NCBI GenBank assembly: GCA_015832175.1
Contig: WJXW01000002.1
Location: forward strand, 3,100,001-3,164,000
Direction: 5' to 3'
DNA from: Paraphaeosphaeria minitans
Lineage: Eukaryota > Ascomycota > Dothideomycetes > Pleosporales > Didymosphaeriaceae
DNA length: 64,000 nt
A program made the position numbers and the translations under genes. Positions 10,560-20,800 of this stretch are shown here, piece by piece (the stretch's first letter is position 1; every line of letters begins with the position of its first letter). A model generated the notes under the pieces. The model was not told where the DNA came from. It ran no database searches and worked only from the letters and a program-made list of their open reading frames with translations.

Positions 10560-12569
10560 ATGGCCAGAATGCTGGGAAGGTCGAAGTCATTCCGAATGCT
10601 GAAAGGCGGATACAAGGAAACGCACCAACGAGACGCAGACAACACAACGCCACAACCCACTCTTTCAGATGTTGAATCCGATAGATTAAAGGCAGCAACG
10701 CCTGTCACACGAGCAGAGAGCAGAGTTGAAACCCTCCATCCCGATATGCTGCAACGGCCAAGGACTTCGAGCGGACCAGACGACCGCTCAACGCTGTTCC
10801 ACAAAAAAGTGATACCTGTTCAATCTGTCGACGATCCCCGTTTTGATATCTCATACATGTCGCCCTCAGAATCCACTACAACCCTCTATACTGCGCAACT
10901 TTCGGGACAGGAGGGCATTATTGGCATCGCGCTCGGGAGCCCCACCATGTCGCCTCAACACTGGCATGCACTTCCTACAGACTTCGTCACCCAGACCCAG
11001 GGCACCGTTACCCATATATCTTCCAATGACCAATCCCCGGAATCTATTACTCGAGTGCACGAGAGCCAGAATGAGGCACCCAAGCCCAAGATCAGCCGAT
11101 GGAAATCCATCTTCAAGAAGACAGCCCCACCACCTCGACAGAACAAGGACACCTTCTATCAACTAGCAAAGGCAGTCAACTCTGCCCGGTTGGACAATCA
11201 GCAAGACAACGACTCTCTATATTCGCAATCACTTGCGCAAGAAGACGATGCCGCCGCAAATCCTTCACCGACGTACACTTTCAAATCGGATATCAGACCC
11301 TCTCGCAATAAGCAGACAGGGCACTTGGCACCGGACACCAGGCCGAGGGCTCTGACGGCGGGTTCGGCGTCGGGCAAGGTGAAGTCGCCACTATCGCGCT
11401 TTGCACTCAGCCCAAGGCCTCAGATACCCACCAACAGTTATGCTGCGCTTCCTTCAGTGACCGTTTCTGAAGCATCAAAAACCAAGTCATCTCAGCTGCC
11501 TGGGGGCAAGCCGTTGCTTGATGTAGATATTCCTAGTGTACAGATGGAGCGATATAGTGTCATGTTCAGTGGATTGCTCCAACACCATACTACGAATGCG
11601 TCCTCGTCGCTTCTGCAAAGACGGCAAGGGGCCGCGGACAAAATCAAGCCACTGAATGGGTTATCTGTAAAGGTATGTAGCTTGCCCATCAAGGCTGTGG
11701 ACGTGTATTCACATGTATGTCAGGGCAACGATGACCAATCTCGCGACGGCTTGCAGCGACGAGCAACATCCCCCAGCGTACCATCAAAGCCCCCCTCCGG
11801 TCACCTCTGCCTCTTCCCCTCCGCAACAACGAGCCGCGCACCCTCACCACTCATCCTCACCAGCCAATCACAGCCTCTCCAACGCTCCGAAACCGCGCCC
11901 GCCGTCTCCCCTTCACAACTCAACTTCCCCTTCCAGTCATGCAAGAGGGTGGCGGCGCTCCCAGAAATCGACTACCCCGACACCCCCTCGCTCTCCTGCA
12001 CCTCAAGCCCCACCTCCGAACGCAGCTTCGACTCCAAGAGCGAGGAAATCACCATCGTCGCCACTTCCCAAAACGCCGCGCCCCAGCCATGGCGCTCACA
12101 CGCGCACATCCAAGGCGACGAGCGGGAGGTCGTCTGGGAAATTCTGCCCCGCCAGCCCTCCATCACGAAGGCCTCCGCCCTCCGCTCCCACCCTACCAGC
12201 GCCGCGTCGCTCGCGCCCCAGGAACCCACGTCCGCCTCAGTGGCAACGGTACGCAGCCCCCTTCTCAACCGCACGCGCTCGCACACCGTCCTCACGAGCA
12301 CGACTCCGCGCCGCGCCCCTGAGCGCTCGGCCACAGTCACAGGCAAAGCGACGTTCGGCATCGCGCGCTCCGTGTCCGTCTCGCGGGCGACGCGGTCGCC
12401 GGGCGTGACGCTAAGTCCCGCGGGCGGCGAAGGCGTCGTGTCGCCGTGCATGAGTCCGAATGGGCTGCAACCGCCGGGGAAGCTTTCTGGGGGGAGTATG
12501 CCGTTGATGCCGACGCTGGTGGAGCTGAAGAACCGGCGGAGTCATCGGGTGCAGCTTGTTGATGCATGA
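10560..12569 (+). CDS. Ser/Pro-rich protein of unknown function
   Basis: The ATG at 10560 opens a 669-residue frame that begins MARMLGRSKSFRMLKGGY. An internal 51-nt stretch (11673-11723) has a GTATGT donor and a TGTCAG acceptor. It is a likely intron whose length is a multiple of three with no stop, so the protein is 652 residues if spliced. The sequence is low-complexity and rich in Ser, Thr, Pro and basic patches. A short conserved-looking basic segment (ISRWKSIFKKTAPPP) lies near residue 185. There is no signal peptide, membrane segment or recognised domain. Many SP/TP sites suggest phosphorylation. A regulatory or scaffold role is possible but unproven. Confidence 0.7.
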   Translation: MARMLGRSKSFRMLKGGYKETHQRDADNTTPQPTLSDVESDRLKAATPVTRAESRVETLHPDMLQRPRTSSGPDDRSTLFHKKVIPVQSVDDPRFDISYMSPSESTTTLYTAQLSGQEGIIGIALGSPTMSPQHWHALPTDFVTQTQGTVTHISSNDQSPESITRVHESQNEAPKPKISRWKSIFKKTAPPPRQNKDTFYQLAKAVNSARLDNQQDNDSLYSQSLAQEDDAAANPSPTYTFKSDIRPSRNKQTGHLAPDTRPRALTAGSASGKVKSPLSRFALSPRPQIPTNSYAALPSVTVSEASKTKSSQLPGGKPLLDVDIPSVQMERYSVMFSGLLQHHTTNASSSLLQRRQGAADKIKPLNGLSVKVCSLPIKAVDVYSHVCQGNDDQSRDGLQRRATSPSVPSKPPSGHLCLFPSATTSRAPSPLILTSQSQPLQRSETAPAVSPSQLNFPFQSCKRVAALPEIDYPDTPSLSCTSSPTSERSFDSKSEEITIVATSQNAAPQPWRSHAHIQGDEREVVWEILPRQPSITKASALRSHPTSAASLAPQEPTSASVATVRSPLLNRTRSHTVLTSTTPRRAPERSATVTGKATFGIARSVSVSRATRSPGVTLSPAGGEGVVSPCMSPNGLQPPGKLSGGSMPLMPTLVELKNRRSHRVQLVDA

Positions 12570-15500
12570 GTGGGTGGAGAACCAAGTTTTCATTATCTAC
12601 TATGTCATGTTTTGCGTCTGGCGCTTTTTACAGTTGGATTGGACGGTTCTTCACAGCATGGCGTCCGGCGTTTGCACCGCCCGCACTCTACCAGCGGTGC
12701 TACCTTCTTCTTTCCTCCTTTCCTTCTTTTCTTTCCCAATGTTCTCTTCTCGCTTTCTCTCCCAGCGCTCTTCCCTTCCGGCACGCTCAGCGAGCCGAGC
12801 CTTTCGGGCCTTTTGCATTTGTTTTCGTTTCTATATCTGGACGAGCCGCGGCTGTGCTTTGCAGCGCACCTCCGACACGCTCAGACCCCAGGTGTTGGAG
12901 CATGATCATGCGCGAGACGCACGTGTCCGCATTGGTTTTCTTTTCTCGCTGATCTGCAGGGCGGGCATGTAAGGCGGGTTTGTCGGAGATTTATCTAGAC
13001 ACCAAGGCCGCCTTGCGGTGTGTTTTCGCAATTGATTGGTGAGGTGAACGATCAGCCTCATGATACATGGAGATCGAATGTCACGTGTGAAAGGTTTCTC
13101 TAAGGTGGAAGGTGCGAGTACTGGTGTGGATGGCAGACAGTGATGCGGATGATGTAGTGGGGGCGCTGGAAAGGTACCGTAGCGTGTAGCTGCCAAATTG
13201 ATCAAAAATTGGCGTTGTGAGCATTAGAGAATGAGCTGTACACTCCAGCTCTGCACCCGGTTCCCTAATGCGTTTGCTGACCACAGCATTCATTCACAGG
13301 GACACAGATCACAAAATTGGAAAGTATTTGAGCTCTGAAGACTGTTTGTTCAATGTGCTTTCTCTCATATCCAATATTCTTGTCGTAAGCTTATTTACTT
13401 ATTTCCCCTTTATTATCATCGCTATGTATAGTCTCTTCTGTCTCTCATTGTATTGTGCTTTTGAATGCTGACTTCTTCGCCACCACCTAAGAAGACTTAA
13501 TTTGCACACTAACTCGCAATTACAATGTAGATTGCTGTAGAAACTCTAGATAGTGGGGATTTAGACTAGAGTATTGCGGTAAAGGTTAGTGTTTCCAGTG
13601 TAGCCATGTGTGGAACGATTAACTACGAAGCCATTGCTAGAGGATCGTAAATTAACAAAATTTCTGCCTATAGGCTGCTAGTCTTTGATCCGAGCATATG
13701 GTATATAGACAATATAGCAATAACCTATTATTTAATGTATTAACTAACCGTTCTTTAGGTAATTGTACGAGTACATGCTAAGCAAAAGCAGAGTGTAGGC
13801 CGTATAGCTAGCTAGGGATAATGTCCCTTAAATGTCTGTTGCTCTAACAACGGCTTCTACGGCACAGTATTCTTGTTTAGTAGTTATAGTTGTGTTGGTA
13901 GTTGCACTAAAGTGAAGCAGCTATTAGGGACAGGCACAAGTGCTCGCGCGAAGACTACTTGGTACTACAAAATCTGGTAATTGCGACCTATGAAGTGTTC
14001 TTTGGCGGGTTTTAATGGTTATTTCATGAATCTGCAAAACTTCTATTGAGTCAACAAAACAATTCTGTAAAATGCATGGATTTGAAGGCATCAACATAGA
14101 CTGGGAATATCTAGTCGCGTCTGATCGTGGGTCTCGGGCTTGTATTAATATTCGCACAGTTAGGTAGGTAAGCGACTTCAGTAGGCTAACAGCAAAAACA
14201 GTTATGACAAGTACTGCACACCCGTCGGTAGCCAACGGATCATAATACCTAGTTGTCGGAGTGACTGTCAAGACCTTGTCTTATCCTGTGGCGACGGCGG
14301 TGTGACCCACGATAGCAGCCCAACCATTGCATTCTAACTAGACACGTTGGTTTGGTTAGATGTTAGTCAATCAATACGGTACTGATTACTATCTCATAAG
14401 CTGTGCGATACTTTCTGTGCTAAAAATAACAGCGCTTCGTAGGCCGAAGACTTGAACGTACAGACTGTTAAGACTACTACAGGTATGGCGCATAGCACTT
14501 ATTAATTTGGCTACCTTCGCATCTCCGTCCTTAATACCGTGCTGTTTCGAATTTCCTTGACTTGGCTACGCTTCAAAAAAGACAGCTAAAGAGAAGCTAC
14601 ATCAAAGGAGATGCTAGTCGCATTAACAAGCAAGTGGGTGTGAGTGTTTCTGCTACAACTTGCTATATTTAAAGCAAAACTCATGACTAGGGGATCAAAC
14701 CTCGTCTCCCACACAACAACAGCCTTGATCGGAGCTGTGTCAGATGTCCAAGGCCACCAAGCAGCATGTGATTTTCGGCCGAGTTGAGTTATGATCAATA
14801 TACAGGGCATATCGCTGTACACCTAACAAAATACTACCACGGATCTTGGTACAGTTTCTTGGAGCCAACTCTGTTTCTGTTATCCTGTCGCTGCCGTGGT
14901 ATCGCTTTCACACAGGTGGTGGGGCCGCGCTATGAATCTATTTAAGGAACAATCGGAGCACAATAACACGTTTAAGCGACACAAGAAAATACAATTGCAG
15001 ATCTCTCTTTATATTGTGGAGCTTCCACGTCAATTCTATTCTCCGCAGAAGAAGCGCGATTCGGGACATTGTCCGTGAGGGAGATGGTCCGTTTGCTCAA
15101 TGTTTTCCGAAGTCCGAGCCAAGCGAGTCTCTACCTGCTGACAGCCTCACAGCAGTCGCACGCAACTATTTACTCCATATTACTGTAATAATACAAACGG
15201 ACATGTCAAGGAGCTATAGCTCGCTGTCAAATACGGCAATGCGAAAGTCCAGATTGACATGAAAAAGCTTCGAGCTGCTGCGGTCGTAAACCGGAAATCA
15301 ACAATTGAGGTCTAAAGATTTTGAAACAGAGGATTCTCCTGCAGAGGCCTTCGCTTTGTGCACAGTCTGTCCTTGTTAACCATTCTGGTGATGGGTACGG
15401 CTCTCTAACCCCAAGGCCAGCCTCGCGGAGTACATCCCCTAGTCATGTTCTCGGCGTCATTTTGCCCGATCCGGTTAGTAGCCATGCGAATGGAAATTCG

Positions 15501-15671
15501 TCCACCGGACTATCTTCCCTTCTTGTCCGGTACATTTACAAAGGAAGCAGGATCAGGAATGGGACTGAGTGCTCAAAAATACCATAATTCCCACGGTTCT
15601 TGTAGCAGAAATACATTCCTGTTAATACTTTTTGATATTCATCACTAGGAACACAAGAGCGGGCTCTTGTC
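12570..15671. other. Gene-free, AT-rich island (probable decayed repeat DNA)
   Basis: Three kilobases without a supported gene. The first 700 bp is the 3' flank of the preceding gene. From about 13,300 to 15,600 the DNA is clearly richer in A/T and TA steps than the rest of the window and is full of stops in all frames. That look fits an old transposon mutated by repeat-induced point mutation, but no transposase, reverse transcriptase or terminal repeat can be recognised. A tRNA-like box B with one C-to-T change occurs at about 14,694-14,704 on the minus strand. Confidence 0.55.
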
Positions 15672-17195
15672 ATGAAGGACGTGGACGAAATCATATCGGC
15701 TTACCAGGCTTTAAGAGTCGCAGGAGACAGAGCAGACGCATTAGCAAGATTGACCGGCATCGAAGAGCATTCAAAAAGGGATACGTTAGCTGTGCTACAA
15801 GGCGGCTATCAGCATCAGTGTGACGCTATGGCACTTCACCAGAACGCACTTCGACTGCTCAAAGAGCTTCCGCCGCTGCCCAAGGGTGAAAACACGGAGT
15901 ATCCTGCCTACCATCACAAAATCCTCGATGACGAAGACAACCGTCGGTTGAATGAATGGGTCGAACAACAGCGGCAGCAATTTCGACCTATCCCCACCCT
16001 GTCGAGATGGTCATCAACGTCAGATGCAAGCTCCAAGTACTCCGAACATTCAGTACACTCCTCGCAACCTCCGTCCTTATACTACGGTGACTCGAGGCCA
16101 CCGTCGCAAATGTCTGATGCTTTGCCTGCTGAGCCGGTCTCTCCTCCAACCCAGTATGCTCCTAGTAAGCCCAGCTCTGCACCTGGTATAAAACTCTTCT
16201 TCTCGGACGACATGATGAAAGCCCAACCCTACTACGCGTCTCTCGTCTCCTCCCGCACACAATCGCCTGTGCGTCAAGTCAAGTCTCGCACTGAGTCTCC
16301 GAAGCGCCAATTGGATTCCCGTGCCAACTCTCCCATGGGCCAGATTCATTGTCGAGTAGACATCGAGTCCCGGACGGAAAGCCGGACACAATGCTCCGTA
16401 CGGCAGCCTCCCTCCCGCAGCCTTACCCCCGGCTTCGCATCGTCGCGCCCTCACACACCCACAAGTACGTCCAGAAGCCCGTACGGCAGCCGCAACGCTT
16501 CACCCGAGCCCCGCGGTCGCTCTCGCCTCGACACAGCGCCCATGTTGCACCTCCTCCGCCCGGTCGCCTCGAACTCTCAACTTTCTGTCACGCCCTCCGT
16601 CAAAACGACAATCACGACCAGTGCCCAAGAGAGAATGATGTACGGCCGCCCCTGCAAAGACAACGACTACTTCGGCTTCTGCCGCGGCTCTTGGGACACC
16701 CGAGAGGACGCGAGTAAAGGCCTTGTCCTGACGTCGCGCCCGGAAGGCATGTTTAGCAGCAGCCAGGTGTGGCAGTGCCGGCAATGCTTGTTCGAAGGCG
16801 CCTCGCGCAGCATCCCGCACCCAACGAAGAAGAACAAGAAGATGGTGGTGCTGGACAACAGCATCCACACTTCTTTGACGGGAATCCGGTATCGCTGGTC
16901 CTTCCTGGCGAAATCGCACGTCAAGAAGAGCAGCTACTCGACCGCGGGGCAGGGTAGCTCGGCGGAGGAAGCAGAGTGTAATTTTGGCTGTTTGATTTGC
17001 AGTGTGGAGGGCGCTGTGACGGGGATTTACGGAGGCGTGGAGACGCTCATGGAGCATATTGCAAACGGGCATGTGTATACGGGTAATATGAATCATATGA
17101 CTATGGTGAGGAGTAAGGTTGTTGTTGGGCGGACTGCGGGCGAAGAGGAGGAGTGGGATGTTAATATTCCAAGTCAGGAGGGGCTACTTTTCTGA
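15672..17195 (+). CDS. Uncharacterised fungal protein with Cys-rich C-terminal region
   Basis: A single exon of 507 residues. The N-terminal 120 residues are probably helical (DEIISAYQALRVAGDRADAL and LHQNALRLLKELPPLP). The middle is disordered with repeated S-R-x-x-SP units (about 195-285). The last 190 residues look folded. They carry a GFCRGSW motif, a CxxC pair in QVWQCRQC, a second CxxC in FGCLICS and a nearby HxxxGH (LMEHIANGH), which together could bind zinc. I do not recognise a named family. The start is the first ATG after in-frame stops, at the edge of an AT-rich island. Confidence 0.75.
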   Translation: MKDVDEIISAYQALRVAGDRADALARLTGIEEHSKRDTLAVLQGGYQHQCDAMALHQNALRLLKELPPLPKGENTEYPAYHHKILDDEDNRRLNEWVEQQRQQFRPIPTLSRWSSTSDASSKYSEHSVHSSQPPSLYYGDSRPPSQMSDALPAEPVSPPTQYAPSKPSSAPGIKLFFSDDMMKAQPYYASLVSSRTQSPVRQVKSRTESPKRQLDSRANSPMGQIHCRVDIESRTESRTQCSVRQPPSRSLTPGFASSRPHTPTSTSRSPYGSRNASPEPRGRSRLDTAPMLHLLRPVASNSQLSVTPSVKTTITTSAQERMMYGRPCKDNDYFGFCRGSWDTREDASKGLVLTSRPEGMFSSSQVWQCRQCLFEGASRSIPHPTKKNKKMVVLDNSIHTSLTGIRYRWSFLAKSHVKKSSYSTAGQGSSAEEAECNFGCLICSVEGAVTGIYGGVETLMEHIANGHVYTGNMNHMTMVRSKVVVGRTAGEEEEWDVNIPSQEGLLF

Positions 17196-17368
17196 GCACG
17201 GGGGTCGTCCTGGTGTTGTTTGCATGGTTTGTAGTTTCATTGGTCTGGCTTTTGGGAGGGCTGAATGTCTAGATTTCCTTGCGATACCCCTGCATGTAGC
17301 TTTTGTGTCGTTATAAAACATCGGGATGAGGGCCTTATAATAGACTGTACCATATACATCGGAGTATA

Positions 17369-17932
17369 TCATAGCTCACTTCCCTCCCCCCACCCTTCCG
17401 TGCGTCGATAACTCTGCGTAAGCCCCTCGATCTTCCACGTCCTGTTCCCCACCACCCCATCCCCAATCTTCCCAAACGTAAATGCAAATGTCCCATAATG
17501 ATGCAACACCCCATCAAATGTAACCCGAAACGGGCTCCACGCCGTGCCAAACAAATGCTCAACCTTGATATCCGTAGCCTCCAGATCCGGCGTCTCGTGC
17601 ACCTTCGGCCCAGGGTTGCCCTTCCGCCTCTTCGCACCGTCTTCAATCATCTTAACGAATTTTTCAATTGAAGTACGCAAAGTGACTGAAATTTCTTCTT
17701 TTCCATCATCTTCCTCTACCTTTCCAGGGGTGATTGGGTGCAGAGGGACATCGCCCCAGAGCGAGTCGGATACAGGGTCCCACGCCGGGTCTTGCCGGAG
17801 GATAGAGAGATTTGCGCCAGGAAAGAAGAGGGTCCCAAGGCCTTTTGCATCGCTGGCGTTGATGCGGTCGAAGAAGGATTGGATGAGGGCTTTGATGGCG
17901 GCGACGTCGGGGGTCTCTTTGATGGCGGTCAT
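17369..17932 (-). CDS. NTF2-like (SnoaL/DUF4440-type) protein
   Basis: From the Met at 17932 the protein has 187 residues and begins MTAIKETPDVAAIKALIQSFF. That is the N-terminal helix pattern of the NTF2-like fold, followed by INASDAKGLGTLFFPGANL and a C-terminal strand set (VEHLFGTAWSPFRVTFDG, GTFAFTFGKIGDG). Such proteins are small cone-shaped barrels used as enzymes or binding modules. No catalytic residues can be assigned. An upstream in-frame ATG at 18037 would add 35 residues rich in Arg, Ser and Thr, resembling a mitochondrial presequence, so two products are possible. No intron is needed. Confidence 0.72.
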   Translation of the reverse strand: MTAIKETPDVAAIKALIQSFFDRINASDAKGLGTLFFPGANLSILRQDPAWDPVSDSLWGDVPLHPITPGKVEEDDGKEEISVTLRTSIEKFVKMIEDGAKRRKGNPGPKVHETPDLEATDIKVEHLFGTAWSPFRVTFDGVLHHYGTFAFTFGKIGDGVVGNRTWKIEGLTQSYRRTEGWGEGSEL

Positions 17933-19371
17933 AGTGGTGGTGGGTTGATGGGGAGTTCGGGTGATGCTACCGAGGCCGGTGGTGATCGATCTTGACACGA
18001 ATCGAATCTCACGTGTAACGTTACGACAGCGCATCAAACAGCCACTCGATTGGTAGAAAGTGCAGATCTTAGTACATTATTGAGCAACTCAGAAGAGCGT
18101 TTATATTCACGTTGAACTAGAAAATGGATCGGTAGTATGGTCCAAACTTGTAGATATGATATCGTCCTATCGCACGCAGCTTCAAGCTCCAAAAACTATG
18201 CTTGCTCACCAGTGTGAAGTTCTCTTCTGATACGCTCGGTTCTTCAAGAACAAAAGCCGTTGTCGTGTAGTCATCGCGATATGCGTACTCAACAAAGCGC
18301 ACAATCCAAGGTCCACGTCTTGTTCAGTTCTTCACTCGTGAAATTCTTTCATGTCTTACTGAACTCTGAGATCCTGCTACAACGGTTTTTGATTTCGCGG
18401 AGGGTGTGCAGGACGCTGAACACCTCCTGCAAGTTAAGGTGGGGCTATGCACCCTTGCCACCTTGCATCCAATGATGTGCGAAAACGTGTGGCAACCCTT
18501 GATTAAGTGCGAGTAGGTAGATGTCGTGTCAGCCATGTCTCGGTCCTCGAGAAACGTACCTCATTTTACATTGGGTTGACATAGGATATTGTACAGACTC
18601 ATAATCTGGCCAGAAATGTTCCTAATCGTTCAAGGTTTATTTAAACTAATTTGTGTGCGAAAAACCTTGAACTATGAAAATATTGGAGGACTACTAGTTT
18701 TGCGGATTGGCTGTCGACGATCTAGAATAAACCTACTTGTACATATCCTTCATGCCGCATAGGCATCCTGGGAAGCCCTGCCACCAGATCATATCAACTG
18801 ACACATACATTATGTATACTTGCGAGTTGTTGGGATCCACTGTCGAGCAGCGAGGTCCGAGGGTCCTATGAAATTCACCTACCCCTCTGCCTCAGACGCA
18901 GAGTCCTCGCAATAGTAATCGCTTGCATCACCAAGATTCTCACAGAGCCAAAGTAGCTTTTCTGTCAGCTAGCGGTATGCTACTGAGCGGGGAAATTAGG
19001 TATACGTACTCTGGAAGGGTGTCGGCAGTGCGGGCACGTGAGCGCTTCACCCGCTTGGGCGCTGGTGGTGGACTCCACGCTCCAGCTACGGCCGCCATTT
19101 TGTTTGCGATGATGGTGGAAGAGACACCAAAAAGCTAGCCTTACTGCGGTTGTGGCGGGCGGGTGGGGCAAGATTGAAGCGGGAGGAGCGATGCTTCAAG
19201 AGCATGAGCGTTAGATGGTGCCTTCCTGATGACTAGCGCGAAGCGCTCGAGGCGCTGTCGTGTGGACATGCCTTGCATATTGGACATACCATATTTCCTT
19301 GCCGTGGCCTATGGGTTTCGGATTCTGCCCGACTTGTCTCTGGCCGCCCGCCCTCTTAAGTTCACCCAACT
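17933..19371. other. Intergenic region
   Basis: About 1.4 kb between the NTF2-like gene start and the 3' end of the secreted-protein gene. The stretch 18,590-18,760 is AT-rich. Frames on both strands are short and show no family features, so I see no gene. Part of 17,933-18,037 may be coding if the upstream start of the NTF2-like gene is used. Confidence 0.5.
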
Positions 19372-20250
19372 TCACGGGAATACACTCCCCAGCGCATCAC
19401 CATACCCCTTGTAACTCAAACCCATCTTCTCAATATCATAATCATTCCAATACCCACCCCCAATCACACCCCCTCTCGCTTTCCACCCCTGGAACTTCGT
19501 CTTCGCCGCCGCAGCCGTCGTCCCATAACTCGGCTTCGAATCATTTGTCACCCACACCAGCGGCACGACCTTGAGCCCCAAGTTGTTCGCCCATGCGCCG
19601 GGATCGTTGCCCGCGCCGCCGTCATAGCACTGCAGATACGCGCGGTCGAAAAGGAGATTCGGCTCCGCGAGTCCCGCGTTCGTCTGCGAGATGAGCGATT
19701 TCCAGAAGGCCGTGTTCGTGTACGGCGCGCCTGTGTACCGGTACCCGACCTTGCCCAGCATCTTTGCAAAGGTGACAGTGCTGGTGACGTCGTAGAGGCT
19801 CTCGTCATCGTTGTTGACGGCGTCAAGGCCCCACGCTGCCTTGAGCGCGGCGAAGTTCTTGTGGAGCGGCGTGTCGGCGCCGGGTCCGGGCTTGGCCATT
19901 AGATCTTTGACATGCTGGCTGTTCATTGAGATCTCCAGGCGGATGACAGAAGAGCCAGCAGCTTTGAGGGACTGCATCTTTGCGGCGAGGCCGTTCCCGC
20001 CGATATAGGCACCACCGGAGGCGACTTTCGCGTCGGCACTGCCCGGCGTGTTCGAATAATACATGATGGAGCCATCTTCAAGGATTCCGACGCCAAAAAT
20101 GATGAGTGAATTGAAGCCAGAGGTAATGAGGGCTGTGGTGTTGGATTTGAGGACGTCTTTGAACAGGTAGATGGCGCGAATATTTGCGCCTAAGACGGGA
20201 CCGAGGACAAGGTCAACCAGTAGTATTCGAATGAGGCAATGGAGATGCAT
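19372..20250 (-). CDS. Secreted fungal protein, glycosidase-like
   Basis: The frame extends to 20292, but the Met at 20250 is preferred because it begins a clean signal peptide (basic-polar start, LIRILLVDLVLGPVLGA core). It gives 292 residues with no intron. Downstream are NIRAIYLFKDVLK, ITSGFNSLIIFGVGIL, VIRLEISMNSQHVKD and YLQCYDGGAGNDPGAW, ending with WNDYDIEKM. The alternation of hydrophobic strands with helices and the LQCYDGG and GGYWNDYDI loops suggest a TIM-barrel glycosidase-like fold. I know this as a secreted fungal family of unclear activity. The catalytic acid is not identified, so no substrate is claimed. Confidence 0.75.
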   Translation of the reverse strand: MHLHCLIRILLVDLVLGPVLGANIRAIYLFKDVLKSNTTALITSGFNSLIIFGVGILEDGSIMYYSNTPGSADAKVASGGAYIGGNGLAAKMQSLKAAGSSVIRLEISMNSQHVKDLMAKPGPGADTPLHKNFAALKAAWGLDAVNNDDESLYDVTSTVTFAKMLGKVGYRYTGAPYTNTAFWKSLISQTNAGLAEPNLLFDRAYLQCYDGGAGNDPGAWANNLGLKVVPLVWVTNDSKPSYGTTAAAAKTKFQGWKARGGVIGGGYWNDYDIEKMGLSYKGYGDALGSVFP

Positions 20251-20800
20251 CTTTTTCGGGATGTACTCGTTGAAGTCTGGTTTGCCAAACAACTAGCAAT
20301 GAGATAAGTCCTATAATCTATACTCGGTGGTCGATTGCGCCGAAGAAAGCCCTTGGATTCCCTGATTGTGCCTACCCGATATTGTAACCTTCTATGTTTG
20401 GACGATGTCGCCTGATCAATATGAACGCTGGATCTTCAGTATTGCTCTGCATACGGAGTCTTGGAAGTATCGATTGCCGGCTAAAACCGGCATTTGTGCA
20501 TTAGATCACTATAACAGTTCACCGAGGCGGGGGGTTGTCCGCAGAGAGACTGGCATATGCTTTCAGACACCCTGCCGTGTAGTCCTGCATCTAGAAAGAA
20601 CACATGCGACAACATGAGCATGATGGACATGGTCGCAAGTGTGAATCGGATATGTGGTATCATTAAAGATGGATGCTATCAACAGCAGCAGAGCGGTTTC
20701 TAGATTCAATCCTTGCGCGGTCCTGCGTGGGTATTAGCCTCTAGACATCTACTGAGCAATAATTTCCCGAATCAAAGGCCGAGCAAGCATGCTAAGAATC
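20251..20800. other. Intergenic region upstream of the secreted-protein gene
   Basis: About 550 bp between the secreted-protein start and the PER1 3' end, both on the minus strand. It may contain the last few codons of PER1 if an extra intron is used (a possible acceptor lies at about 20,720). No other coding signal is visible. Confidence 0.4.

Noticed and set aside
10560..20292. A secondary-metabolite gene cluster around the unknown genes
   Set aside because: No polyketide synthase, NRPS, terpene cyclase, P450 or transporter is present. The only methyltransferase in the window is a pseudogene elsewhere.
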